This document shows, piece by piece, positions 19,652-33,564 of a DNA stretch of 64,000 bases; within the stretch, counting starts at the first letter, position 1; each line of letters starts with the position of its first letter. The DNA is from a candidate division SR1 bacterium (GTDB lineage: Bacteria; Patescibacteriota; Gracilibacteria; Absconditabacterales; Absconditicoccaceae): the NCBI GenBank assembly GCA_026397475.1, contig JAPLUT010000002.1, forward strand, positions 1 through 64,000, written 5' to 3'. The notes beneath the pieces were generated by a model. That model was not told the DNA's origin and ran no database searches. It worked only from the letters and a program-made list of their open reading frames with translations. The position numbers and the translations under genes are program-made.

Positions 19652-22513
19652 ATGCATATTCATGAGTTTGAATTACGTTATCTGGCATATAAATGATTGA
19701 ACCACAAATTTGACCTATGATGGGATCAGAATATTATTTTAGAGATGACAAAAAATTCAGACAAATGAATCTTAAGTAAACCAGTACAAGAGATAGAGCC
19801 AAAAGAACTACATGAAATAACATTGGAAACCTACACTAATTTTAAAAAACAATTTTTAGAAAAAAATAAAGAAAAAGAACTTATTCCTGTATGATGAACG
19901 TTATCATTCGGAACCTTAGGAGAATATATAGATCGTTTGGAGTATGAGCTTAAAGTAATCAATGAAATGTGATTTAACTCTTACTTTCTAATTGTTGCAG
20001 ATTTTGTGGGTTGGGCGAAAAAAAATATGATTGTCGTTGGCCCATGAAGGTGATCAGGAGCATGATCAATATTGGCTTGGGTAATAAGAATCACTGATAT
20101 CGATCCACTACAATTTGGCTTACTTTTTGAAAGATTTCTAAATCCAGCTCGTATATCGATGCCAGATTTTGATATTGATTTCGAGGATATACAAAGGGAA
20201 AAAGTTATTCAATATGTAACAGAAAAGTACTGACAAGATCAAGTAAGCTCAATATGAACATATATGCAGATGGCAAGTAAGGCGGCATTTAAAGACGTAG
20301 CTAGGGTACTTGGTGTCCCCTTTGAAAAATCGAATCAGATATCATGACTTATGCCCGATAAAATATCTCTTCTTCAGGCAGTACAATCTCCTGATGCCAC
20401 AGAAGAGCTTAAGGCACTCTATGAGTGAGACGCAAAGATAAAACAAGCTGCAGAATTGTCAGAAAAGTTAGAAGGGAATATGAGGCAGCTTGGTATGCAT
20501 GCATGTGGGATTATCATTGCGCCAGATAAGGTAACGAAATATTCTCCAGTTCAATATATCAAAGAGAATGATAGTACAATTGTGAGTCAATATGACTGAC
20601 CAACATTAGAAACGATATGATTATTGAAAATGGATTTTCTGGGTCTTAGAAATTTATCTGTTATAAAAAATTGCATAAAAATTATACAAAAGAAATACCA
20701 AAAAGAAGAAAAAATTCTTCCGGAAATGTTTTCACGTTTTTTTGAAGATACATCATTTCAACCACCATTAGATGACCCATTTACTTTTCAAAGAGTATTC
20801 CAACTTGGAGACACTACAGGGATATTCCAGTTTGAGTCTAGTTGAATGAGAAAGTTTCTAATAAAATTAAAAGCGGATTCCATTAATGATCTTGTGGCAA
20901 TGAACGCATTATATCGTCCAGGGCCTATGGAGTTTATCCCCAATTATATCGCAAGAAAAAATGGTGAAGAGCTTGTCGGATATATGAGTCAAGAATTAAG
21001 AGAAATGTTAGTAGAGAAGTACGGAGAAGAGGAAACCGATAAAGAAAACATTAAACTTGTAGAGGATCTCGCACCTATTATGAATCTTACTTATGGAATT
21101 GCTGTTTATCAAGAACAGTTGATGTTTTTGGTTCAATCTATGGCAGGATTTTCTCTTGCAGAAGCGGATTTGCTCAGAAGATGAGTAGGTAAAAAGAAAA
21201 AAGAAATTATCGAACAAATCAAAAAAGAATTTACAAAAAGATGTAAAGAATATAGGGAATATAAAAAAGAGACCGCTATATATATCTACGAAAAAATGAT
21301 AGAGCCAGCAGCATCTTATTCATTCAATAAATCGCATTCTGTATGCTACGCTATGATTGCTTACCAAAATGCCTACCTAAAAGCGTATTATCCGGTAGAA
21401 TTTTATGCCTCGTTAATAAGATCTGTGGAAGGGGATAATGATGAATTGGGTATATACATATCTGAAGCACAAAATCAGGGAATCCATGTTTTACCACCCC
21501 ATATAAATAATTCCTTCAATCATGTGGCAGCCATAGGAGATGAAATTAGATTAGGTTTCTTTTGTATCAAATGATTGTGACTGGAGATAGGAGAAGTTAT
21601 TCAAAAAGAAAGACAAACAAATTGAATATATAAAAGTTTAGAAGACTTCATCAAAAGATGTGCAGCTATTGTAAATAAAAAATCTATAGAGTGACTTATT
21701 AAGTCATGAGCATTTGATGATTTTGGAGATCGTGGTGTTTTACTGGCTAACTGAGAGACTATCTTAGAATGGGCCAAAAAATCAAAAGATTCTTGATGAT
21801 GATTGTTTGCTATGATGGAAATGAGCAACAAAATGACGCTCAAACCATGACCGACAACCACAATGATGGAAAGGTTGATGTTGGAATATGAGGTGTTCAA
21901 GGTATTTGTGTCAGGGAATCCTCTTGATTGATTGTACGCGTATATTAAAAGATATAATTTCATTTCACAATTTAAAGAAAAAGAAAATTTTTGAAATCTG
22001 ATTATTATTTGATATATAAAAAATATTCAAAGAGCAAAGAAAAAATGATTTTTCGTTCAGATTGAAGACATATCTGGAAGTACCGAAATTTTTATTAGAG
22101 AAGTATTGGATTTCAAAAAATTTGATATTCTTATGATTACCTGATTTAAATGAAGATCAATAAGTATAGAAAAAATAGTAAAAATATCTCGTGATCAATT
22201 AGTAAAACAAGCAGGAAGTAAGTATGACCCAGAAATGAGTGTAGTAAAGGCAAAAGCATTGAGGCGTCCAACCGCACAAGATATAAGCGCAGAAGAAGAT
22301 AAAACACTGACAACGACAACTCAAGAAGAAAAAGCAGTAATATTAGCGCAATCGCAAACAGTATTTGATTTACCTGATAGTGCAAAAAAAATTAACGATA
22401 TTATAGATTTAACGCAAACGCATAAATGAGATCAAGAAATATATATAAACAACAAAAAAATATTGCTTAATGAAGAATGAATAGAAAAAATACGTACTTT
22501 ACTTGCCAAATAA
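19652..22513 (+). CDS. dnaE: DNA polymerase III subunit alpha lacking the N-terminal PHP domain
   Basis: A 953-aa replicative polymerase subunit. Polymerase motifs are intact: [19 protein letters not shown] with Asp172 and Asp174, and LKMDFLGLR with Asp328, corresponding to E. coli D401, D403 and D555. HhH and OB-fold regions follow (OB about 775-850, with [16 protein letters not shown]). The catalytic residues are about 229 positions earlier than in E. coli, and the ORF begins just after where PHP would end. An in-frame TAA at 19625-19627 and no ATG between rules out a longer frame. The PHP part, which gives proofreading or structural support elsewhere, is not encoded nearby. Confidence 0.95.
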
Positions 22514-22518
22514 CAGAA

Positions 22519-23520
22519 ATGGATAAAAATATTGTCATCGCTAAACATATGATTGAAAAAGCAAAAAAGATAGCTTTGTTTGGTCACATGAGCCCAGATT
22601 GAGACTGTATAGGCGCCATGCTCGGTTTTGGAAGATTATTGGAGAAACAGAAAAAAAATATTAGCTATTTTGTGCCAAATAAGCCAAGTAAAATATTTAA
22701 TTTTGTGAAAGGGATAAAAAAACTCAAAACCAATTTTGATTACAAACAGTATGATCTTTTGCTTTTTCTCGATTTTACATGACTTAATCGCATATGAATC
22801 ATTGGGCAGGCTAAGCCACAATACTTTACAGACAAGTCTATTATAATATTTGATCATCATCCAGATGATAATTGACTAGCGCATGGCTTATTAGTAAAGG
22901 ATGTTACCAGCATAAGTACTTGTGAAATATTATTTGAACATACGAATAAGTGGTGGCCACACTTGTATGATAAAGATGTTGCTACATATTTTTATTTAGG
23001 GATTACGTCTGATTCAGGCAATTTCCTTTTTGAAGAAGATCACGTAAGGACATTTGGGAATGCATTAAAATTACTTAAACTAGATGCTGATAAAGATTCA
23101 GTAGTAAATAATCTTATTCGTAAGAGATCATTAAATGCTATAAAGTTTCTTCAATTGCTCCTCAATAGGATAAAGGAGAAAGATTGATTGCTCTATACCT
23201 ATTATGATGAGGATGAAATGAAAACATATAATGTTGATGCAGAAGAAGCTGCTTACGCACTACATATTATCCAGAATGTTGATGGACCAAAAATGTTTTT
23301 ACTTATGAGAAAAATAGGTGACGTCATCAAAGGATCTTTAAGAGCAAAGAAAGCGGAAGGAGAAAATCGCACCCAATGAAAAATAGATTGTAATGCGATA
23401 GCAAAAGCCTTATGATGATGATGACATAGATTGGCAGCATGATTTGCTGTCCCGGTAAAAGGAAAGTTTGAACAGCAGATACAAGATATTATAAAATATA
23501 TTAATAAAAATAGATTTTAA
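22519..23520 (+). CDS. DHH/DHHA1 phosphoesterase, NrnA-like
   Basis: A 333-aa protein with the full DHH set: GHMSPDGDCIGAMLG (motif I), a LLLFLDFTG segment (motif II), DHHPDDNG (motif III) and, in the C-terminal DHHA1 domain, ALGGGGHRLAAGF. This is the layout of NrnA-type enzymes that degrade nanoRNA and pAp or c-di-nucleotides using Mn2+. TGA codons supply glycines in the GGGGH substrate-binding loop (three of four). It starts 5 bases after dnaE, and so is likely cotranscribed. Confidence 0.93.
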
Positions 23521-23538
23521 ATTTTGTATCACAATAGG

Positions 23539-24930
23539 ATGAAACAAAAGTACAATATCTTACTCCGTCTATTTAGACCAGTGCTTCACCTTGGTATAAT
23601 TATTTTAGTATTCTATGTGATGTATAGAGTACGTCTTTTCACTGATTTGATACCAGGAATTCAGCTTAAGATACCTGTAATAAATTACCAAGAGAACATG
23701 GCATTTGGCATAATAGCAGCATTCGCATTTGTATGTATAGGTATTGTAAAAGATCTTTATGAGTTACACAAACCTATTCAAAGATATTTTCAAACATTTA
23801 GCAAAACTCGATTATATCGGATTATTGTTATTACTTTTATATGATATTTTGGACAAGGATTTGTTTTCTTTTTTTGAATATCAAGATTTATAATCGTATT
23901 AGGAGCTTTAGTCAGTTTTATAACATTATTTCTATTTGATCAGATACGAAATTATTTGGAAGCAAAAAGACATAGAGATGGAAACAACAAAATACTTATA
24001 GTAGGAAGTGATGCATTAGAAAGTTACAAAGCTATAGAAAAAATAAAAAGTGGATTTTCATTTAAAACAGAATTCGCTAGTCACAATGACATTAAAGATA
24101 TAGATATTACAAAATATTTTATTGTGGTTGCAGTAGGAAGCTTTGAAAAAGAAGTTCTCCAGTGAATTTTCGAGAGAGTAAGATTTAGCGATAACACAAG
24201 ATTTTATCATATCAGTGAAGGATTCTTTTTGGAAGATGTTGTTTATTCTCCAGAGAATATAGACAATATAATAGCATTAGAATACAAACACTCAAGGCTT
24301 GATGGACGATCTATTATACTCAAAAAAATATTTGATCTTATCTCAGCAGCATTCTTGATCATCATCACACTACCATTCATGGTTTTGATAGCAATTTTTA
24401 TAAAAATAGATTCGCGTGGACCTATACTTTATAGATCAAAGAGAGTTGGAAAGCAGGGAGAGTTGTTTAGCTTCTTTAAGTTTCGTACGATGTACACCCA
24501 CATGAGTGTGGGATATTGAGGAGAACAAGCAGATGCACTATATCAAAAATTAATTCAATCAGATGCAAATGTTAGACCAGGAGTATTACCAAAAATAGCA
24601 GATGATCCAAGAGTTACAAGATTAGGTAGGTTTTTAAGAAAAACATCATTGGATGAACTCCCACAATTATTTTGCGTGCTTCGATGAACGATGTCACTTG
24701 TCTGACCGAGACCCCATCTTCCGAGCGAAGTAAAAAATTATGAATTACGACAAAAGAGATTGTTATCTATCAAGCCAGGGATAACTTGATATGCACAAGT
24801 ATTTGGAAGAGATAATTTAGACTTTGAAGAAGAAGCAAAACTGGATTTATATTACATTCAAAATCGATCCCTCTTCTTAGATGCATATATTATTCTAGCT
24901 ACTTTTTGAGTAGTATTTAAAGGAAAATAA
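23539..24930 (+). CDS. Polyprenyl-phosphate sugar-1-phosphate transferase (WbaP/WcaJ type)
   Basis: A 463-aa protein. N-terminal membrane segments (about 12-145), a Rossmann-like region with [14 protein letters not shown], another membrane helix (about 275-300) and the C-terminal bacterial sugar transferase domain: [44 protein letters not shown] and KPGITGYAQV. It should transfer a sugar-1-phosphate from a nucleotide sugar to undecaprenyl phosphate, starting a surface glycan. A CGA codon at 24307-24309 (LDG[10 protein letters not shown]) occupies a usual Trp position. TTG at 23524 is an unlikely earlier start. Confidence 0.93.
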
Positions 24931-24967
24931 CATACTAAACTACAATTTATCAATTAATTTATTACGG

Positions 24968-24984
24968 ATTTCGAATTACGAATT
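24968..24984 (+). repeat. Left copy of a 17-bp inverted repeat
   Basis: ATTTCGAATTACGAATT. Its exact reverse complement occurs at 25420-25436, so the pair brackets the four-helix-bundle gene. Confidence 0.9.
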
Positions 24985-25030
24985 TTAACATATTAATCAA
25001 AATGTATGTTTATATTGTAATCATATATAT

Positions 25031-25438
25031 ATGAAAATAGAAAAATTTGAAGATATACCTGTTTGGAAACTAGCATTAAAAATAACTAAATTAATCTATG
25101 ATACTTCATCCACAGAAAAGTTTTCAAAAGACTACGGTCTAAAAGATCAAATAAGAAGAGCAGTAGTATCAATAAGTAGTAATATAGTTGAGTGATTCGA
25201 AAAAAACAATAATAATGAACTCGTAAGATATTTAAAAATTGCAAAATGAAGCTGTTGAGAAACAAGGAATCAAGTATATATTGCTCTAGTAGTCTGATAT
25301 ATCAACCAAAAAGATTTTGATGAAATTAATAATTTACTATTAGAAACATGAAAACAAATAGGATGATTCGTTAAATATTTAGAAGAATTAAAAAAGAACT
25401 TAACTACAAAAAAATCCGCAATTCGTAATTCGAAATAG
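25031..25438 (+). CDS. Four-helix-bundle protein of the S23/IVS family
   Basis: A 135-aa, all-helical protein. The N-terminus MKIEKFEDIPVWKLALKITK and the segment LKDQIRRAVVSISSNIVEGFE match the family known from 23S rRNA intervening sequences and from accessory (avd-like) proteins of retroelements. It probably forms oligomers and may bind nucleic acid; no enzyme activity is known for the family. The last six codons lie inside the right copy of a 17-bp inverted repeat that brackets the gene, suggesting the unit moved as a block. Confidence 0.85.
25420..25436 (-). repeat. Right copy of the 17-bp inverted repeat
   Basis: AATTCGTAATTCGAAAT, the exact reverse complement of 24968-24984. It overlaps the 3' end of the four-helix-bundle gene. 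Confidence 0.9.
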
Positions 25439-25465
25439 TTTAATCATTTAATTGAATTAAAGTAA

Positions 25466-28003
<2,538 letters not shown>

Positions 28004-28019
28004 ATTCTGAATCTAATTT

Positions 28020-28691
28020 ATGTTGAGTAAAATCACCTTTGCCTTTCTCAAAGCAGTCAAAGAAAATAATAATCTAGACTGGATGAATAAAAATAGAGAT
28101 CTTTATCATATGGAAAGAGATAATTTTTTATGATTTTCGAAAGAACTTATAGAAAAAATAAGTAAAATGGATAAGAGCATCTGAGAGCTTCAAGTAAAAA
28201 ATGCTACCTTCCGTTTCAACAAAGATATTCGTTTCAGTAAAGATAAATCTCCCTACAAAACAAACTTTTGAGTGATCATTCGTGAAGATGGAAAACGTGG
28301 TATCGGAGCAGGATATTACATACATATAGAGCCAGGGAAGTCTTTTATTGGAGGTTGAATATATCTTCCACCAGGCCCTGTTTTACAAAGACTAAGAATG
28401 TATATTGCAAAAAATTATAAACAACTAGAAAAAATTATTGCCAATCCAACATTTAGAAAAACATTTGGTTGTCTTATCTGAGAAGAACTTAAAAAAATCC
28501 CTAGATGATTTGATAGCAATCATAAAGCAGGGAAACTCCTGAAAATGAAATCACGATTTGTAAAACATGATATCTCAAACAAAGTGGTACTAGAAAAAAA
28601 CTTTGTAGAGCATTGTCTTTCAATAGCAAAAATACAAAAACCGCTTAACGATTTTCTTAATAAGTGAGTATTTTATACTCCTACAAAGTAA
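28020..28691 (+). CDS. DUF2461 family protein (TIGR02453)
   Basis: A 223-aa protein with the family markers: FLKAVKENNNLDWMNKNRDLY at the start, DIRFSKDKSPYKTNFG in the first third, YYIHIEPGKSFIGGGIYLPP in the middle and KKIPRGFDSNHKAGKLLKMKS further on. The fold and function of the family are not established. A CGA codon follows MKS, where relatives usually have an aromatic residue. It ends directly against the convergent pth stop codon with no bases between. Confidence 0.9.
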
Positions 28692-29222
28692 TTATTTAGA
28701 AAGAAATTCTTCTATCAACTTTTCTATATCATTGATTTTAGAATCAATCGTATTTTTTTCTTCTTTTTTGAAAGGAGTAAGAACATAGTCAGCAACTTGA
28801 TCTTGATTGCTTGGTCTATTGATACCAATCCTCAATCTTCGGAAATTCGGAGTATCTAATCATGCTATAATGTCTTTTAGTCAATTATGTCATCCACTAC
28901 TTCATCAGAGTTTAAGCTGAATTTTACTCATAGGAAAATCTATATCATCATGAATCACTAGGATATCTTTAGCTTCGATTTTATAAAAATGGGCCGCCAT
29001 AGTTACAGCTCATCATGAACGATTCATAAATTCCATCGGCCTTAAAAAAACTACTTTCTGACCATCAATACTACTTTCTAATACATCTCCACGCATTTTT
29101 CAATATTTTCGTCCTTCAATATTTTTACGTTTAAGAAAATCATCCACAATCATAAATCAGATATTGTGTCTTGTTTTTTCATACTCTTTCCCTGGATTTC
29201 AAAGTCACACTATTAGCTTCAT
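28692..29222 (-). CDS. pth: Peptidyl-tRNA hydrolase
   Basis: A 176-aa protein with all Pth motifs: [20 protein letters not shown] including catalytic His20 (approximate), PMEFMNRSGG, HDDIDFP and LGGSSGGHNGLKDI. It releases peptides from prematurely dissociated peptidyl-tRNA. CGA at 28841-28839 lies in NF-x-RLRIG, where Pth proteins commonly have Trp. Glycines of GNPG and GGSSGG include TGA codons. Confidence 0.96.
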
Positions 29223-29260
29223 AATAAGATGAGTTTAAAATTTTAAATTATAAATTGTAG

Positions 29261-29312
29261 TTTACCAACCAAATAAGTTCGATATGCAATGAGGAATTAT
29301 GTAGTTGGTAAA
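29261..29312. repeat. Inverted repeat between pth and infB
   Basis: TTTACCAAC (29261-29269) and GTTGGTAAA (29304-29312) form a 9-bp stem. A second nested imperfect repeat (atatattcttca ... gagaatatat, about 29313-29360) follows. Both genes run on the minus strand, so the element lies downstream of infB and upstream of pth. Confidence 0.6.
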
Positions 29313-29376
29313 TATATATTCTTCAATCAAAATTGAATATAATTTTGAAGGAGAATATATAAATTTAAAATTATTT

Positions 29377-31812
29377 CTAGTCCGGTTTATCTTGCATTTC
29401 ATAAAATTCTATAATATCTGATATTTCTATTTTTTTACCGGTAATAACCTTGAGCCCACATTCATCTCCTTCACCAACTTCTTTGACGGTATCTTTATTT
29501 TTATGAAGAGAAACCACATGTCCAGTACAAATAATGTCTTCACCTCTCATAACGCTAAATTTAGGCTTACCATGAAGTTTTCCAAAGATAACTTTTCCTC
29601 AAATCGTCATATCTTTATTTTTTGTAAAGAATATTCCAAGCACTTCCAGTTTTGCAAACATCACTTCATGTTGTTCGATTTCAACCATTCCAAGAAGGAG
29701 TTTATTAAGATAATCTACGAGTTCATAGATAATATCAAAATTTTTCATTTCTATTTTCATAGAGTCAGCTTTTTTCTTGAGCATGGCATTCATAGAGATA
29801 TTGAATCCTAAGAGTAATGCTCCTGATGCTTGTGCAAGGGAAAGATCAGAATCAGAAAAATGACCTACATTTGCCTGAATAACTCTCATAGTAACATTTT
29901 TTGGCAAAACTATAGCATTAACCGCTTGTTTAAGGGCTTCTAAGCTACTTGATCAGTCAGATTTCAATATAAGTTTTAACTCTGCTCCAAAAGCACCTGC
30001 TTGTACCTGAGAAATAAATTGTTTTACGATTGAATCCCCAGCATTTTTATCAACCTGTTCTTGAATAAGAGATATTTTTTCTTGTGCTTCTTTTTCATTT
30101 TTTACAACCTCTACAATACGTCCTGGCTCTGGTAAATCAGTAATACCAAGGAGCTGTATGGGCTCTCATCATGTAGCTGAAGTAATACTTTGTCATTTCC
30201 AGTTTTGCATCCTTCTAATCTTTCCTGTAGTATTATATGCAACAATTGTATCTCATATTTTAAGTGTTCCTGTCATCACAATAATCGTAGAAACAACTCC
30301 TTGTTTAGGGTCTTTGTGTGCATCTACAATAACTCAAACTGCAGATCTATTAGGATTATATTTAAGATCAAGCATTTCCGTCTGTAAAAGAACGGTCTCA
30401 AGAAGTTCAGGAATCCCTTGTCCTGTTTTTGATGAAATACCAATCATAGGAGTATCGCCTCACCAATCTTCTGGAGTAAGTCCATATTTTGCAAGATCTT
30501 GTTTAATGTGTTCAATATTTTTACCCGGCTTATCTATTTTAGTAATAGCAATAATAATAGGCACTCCAGATTCTTTTGCATGTCAGATAGATTCAATAGT
30601 TTGTGGCATCACACTATCATCTGCTGCTACCACTATAATCGCTATATTTGTAAGTTTAGCTCATCTTGCTCTCAAACTTGTAAACAATTCATGTCCTGGT
30701 GTATCAATGAAACATATTTTTTTCCCATCATATTCTACAACAGAGGCTCAAATAGACTGAGTAATTCCTCCTGCTTCGCCTTCGGCGATGACCGTCTTTC
30801 TAAGATAATCAAGCAAAGACGTCTTTCCGTGATCTACGTGCCCCATTACCGTAACAATAGGGGGTCTTGGTAACAAACATTCTGCACCTTTATCCATATC
30901 AAGGATTGCTTGCAAATCTCAACTCATAAAGGTTTGAACATCTACCTTATTGTCATTTTTTTTCACTACAATACTAAACTCTGATGCAATCAATGCCGCA
31001 GTATCAAAATCTAGAGAAGCAGTAATAGAAGTCATGATTTTATTTTGAATTAACTTTTTCATAAGCTCTGGCAAGGGTACTCACATTTTTTCAGAAAATT
31101 CCTTTACGGTGATTTTATCATTAATATATATCTCAATTTTTTTGACAAGATTTGCCGAAGTAGTAGCAATTTTTTGTACTTTTGGTGCTTGAGGAACAAC
31201 AGGTTTAGATTGTTGAAACGCTGGTTTGTTAAATGGTCTATGTGCTTGATTGTTTCAGTATTGAGGCTTAGATCATTGATATCCCGTTCTTACAGGAAAT
31301 TGCTTACCTCAATGCTGAGGGGCAGTATTTCTTGGTCTAATAGTTGGGGCGCTTGTAGGTCTTATACTAGGCCTAGCAATTGGAGTTCCTGGTCTAACAG
31401 AAGCCCTGATATTTGTTTTTCATACAAATGAATCATCTCTTCTTCCTACTATGCTTGGTGTTGTAGATTCTACTTTGTCAAAAGACATAGGGCTACGTCT
31501 AGGCTTTTCAAGAACTATGCTTTCTTGTTGTTCTTCTTCAATACGCTTTTCTTCTTCTTTTTGTTTTATAGTTTTGTCTTCTTTTTTAAATCCTAATCAT
31601 GATAAAAATCATCCTCATCACCCGAGAAGCTCATCTGATTTTAACACTTTTGCATTACTATCTTTTTCTACAAGTTTTTTTTCTTCTTTTATTTTTGAAG
31701 AAACCTTGACTTGTGGTTTTATGGCTGCTTTGGGAGTTGTTTTTTGTGGCGCTTGTGCTGGGATTTTTGCCGTAACTTTTTTTGTTGTAAGTTTCACTGG
31801 TGTCTTAGGCAT
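29377..31812 (-). CDS. infB: Translation initiation factor IF-2
   Basis: An 811-aa protein. The long N-terminal region (about 1-240) is low-complexity, rich in Lys, Pro and Gln. An IF2_N-like segment ([20 protein letters not shown], about 250-270) precedes the GTPase domain with [27 protein letters not shown] and IAITKID. C-terminal domains II-IV follow with GIISSxx-like beta barrels and end at PD. IF-2 positions initiator tRNA on the 30S subunit. TGA codons encode several glycines, including a run GGGG near residue 85. The upstream ATG at 31872 would add 20 unlikely residues. Confidence 0.96.
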
Positions 31813-31920
31813 ACATTGAAAAATAACGTAAAAATATGCAGAAGATAGTACAAATATATACCCGAATATCAAGTGGAAACGCTTAATAAAAATCCATTCA
31901 AATAGAAATTTTACATTACT

Positions 31921-31960
31921 CGAAGAAACGCACCAGAATTTGTTTACAAATTTCTCTTCG
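31921..31960. repeat. Hairpin between divergent infB and the adhesin gene
   Basis: CGAAGA (31921-31926) pairs with TCTTCG (31955-31960), and AGAATTTG (31935-31942) pairs with CAAATTTCT (31947-31955) with one bulge. Confidence 0.5.
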
Positions 31961-32007
31961 AAGAATCTATATATAATATTTTCCTTAAAGTTTATCCGGA
32001 GAGAAAT

Positions 32008-32036
32008 TTGCTTTTTTTAGTGGTTCTGGGTATAAT
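32008..32036 (+). promoter_or_regulatory. Promoter of the adhesin-like gene
   Basis: TTGCTT (32008-32013), 17-base spacer, TATAAT (32031-32036). Start of transcription is expected near 32043, about 35 bases before the ATG. Confidence 0.6.
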
Positions 32037-32077
32037 TATATAAGATACAAATGCATTTAATACTAATTACAATAATT

Positions 32078-33406
32078 ATGTTTATGTCTCATAAACTAGA
32101 ATCAAACGCCATTTCTATAAGAAATATGATTTTCTTGTTTTTTACAATAGTTTTATGATTTGCATCAGTAATCACTCTTGCACAAATAAGTATTCCTTCG
32201 ACAATAGATAATGCTTGGCAGACCATATGAAGAGTAACAATCACTAGCGATGGAACTGATAGTGGGAATACTTTATGGGATTTTAATTATGATAATAATG
32301 GCAAGACATTTATTGAAACATCTACTTTAAGCGCACAAACAAACTTCTCTGGGAAATTACTTTGAATAGATAGTAATGGAGACCTTATCTATGTATACAG
32401 CAATGATCTTCTCCTCTCATGAGCAAGCTGATGAGGAGGAATGGTTGGAGATAGGTATTGGACATGATCATGAAACGACATATGGGATATCCTTAGATGA
32501 AATGTGGGAATTTGAACCGATACCATGAGCGGGAAAGTACATATAGTTAATTCAGCAGCGACGGAGCTCTATTTAGAAGAAGCAAATCCAATTTATGCAG
32601 CAAATATTAATCTTAAAAATACGATAAATACTCGAATGGTATGATGATTTTCAGATAGGTTTTATATTGGAAACGATAGTGTAGCATTTTTTAACATTAT
32701 AACATGAGGAGACGTAGGTATTGGGACCATAAACCCAAAGTCCAATCTTCAAGTAGTGGGAAATTTTATAGCAGGATCTTATAGCAATACCCTAATAGGA
32801 ACTACTACTTTCATCGGATGATGAAGTGGGAACACAATAGATGGTACATCCTCTAACGGTATAATATGATGAGACAATAACAGAATATTACAAACCTATT
32901 GAGAAACAGACTATAACACGATAAATTGATGAAACTGAAACACGATAGATGCAACGAACAATTCTTCCATAGCATGATGATCTGGAAATAGTATATTTTT
33001 CGCCGAATTTTCTTTCATTGCATGATGACATTGAAACACGATAGATAGTTGAGCTTTTTATAGTTTCGTAGGAGGAAAAAATGCAAAAGCATTGCATTCA
33101 TCTAGTTTCGTACGAAACGGTGATTTAATAAAAAACTTCTCTACAACAAAAAACAGTACCTTTATTATTAATGCACTCAATGGCGTAGGTATTAGAACTG
33201 AAAATCCTCAGTGAGATCTTGATATATGAGGCAATTGAACGGTAGTTTTTGAACCACAAGAAGCTAATCCTCAAGGAGTTGGATGAGCTTCACCTCCATG
33301 TACGACTACTGGATCTGTGGTCTTTACCAAAAAAAATAATAAACTTTGCTATTGTGATGGGGCATATCGGGAATATATAGACAGCAATTCTTCTTGTGAA
33401 TTCTAA
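32078..33406 (+). CDS. Secreted adhesin-like protein with YadA-head-type repeats
   Basis: A 442-aa protein with an N-terminal signal or anchor (about 16-37), two VGIGT segments (NVGIGTDTMSGKVHI and DVGIGTINPKSNLQV) of the kind seen in tail-fibre and surface proteins, and then five short repeats of the form (I/V)xGGxxNxI (about residues 245-345), reminiscent of the beta-roll of trimeric adhesin heads. The C-terminus has a cysteine-bearing small domain (CYCDGAYREY). Most repeat glycines are TGA codons. Surface attachment is the likely role, given the parasitic or predatory lifestyle of such bacteria (inference). Start could be 32078 or 32084. Confidence 0.8.
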
Positions 33407-33420
33407 ATAACATATAAGAT

Positions 33421-33448
33421 AATCCCTCTCCAATAGAGAGGGATTATT
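33421..33448 (+). terminator. Terminator after the adhesin-like gene
   Basis: A perfect 10-bp stem AATCCCTCTC / GAGAGGGATT with a CAATA loop; the U-run after it is weak. Confidence 0.7.
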
Positions 33449-33564
33449 GTTCTTATAATTTTTTGTTGAAATGCTAGTAGTTTTTAGTATTATAACACTC
33501 ATCAATTTTTTCTTATTGCACAACAATTTTTAAAGAAATCTTATTTTATATATTTACGTTTATA

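Noticed and set aside
30158-30760. 200-codon open frame on the plus strand
   Set aside because: It is the mirror of infB. The minus-strand protein has clear IF-2 motifs, and the plus-strand frame has no recognisable domain.
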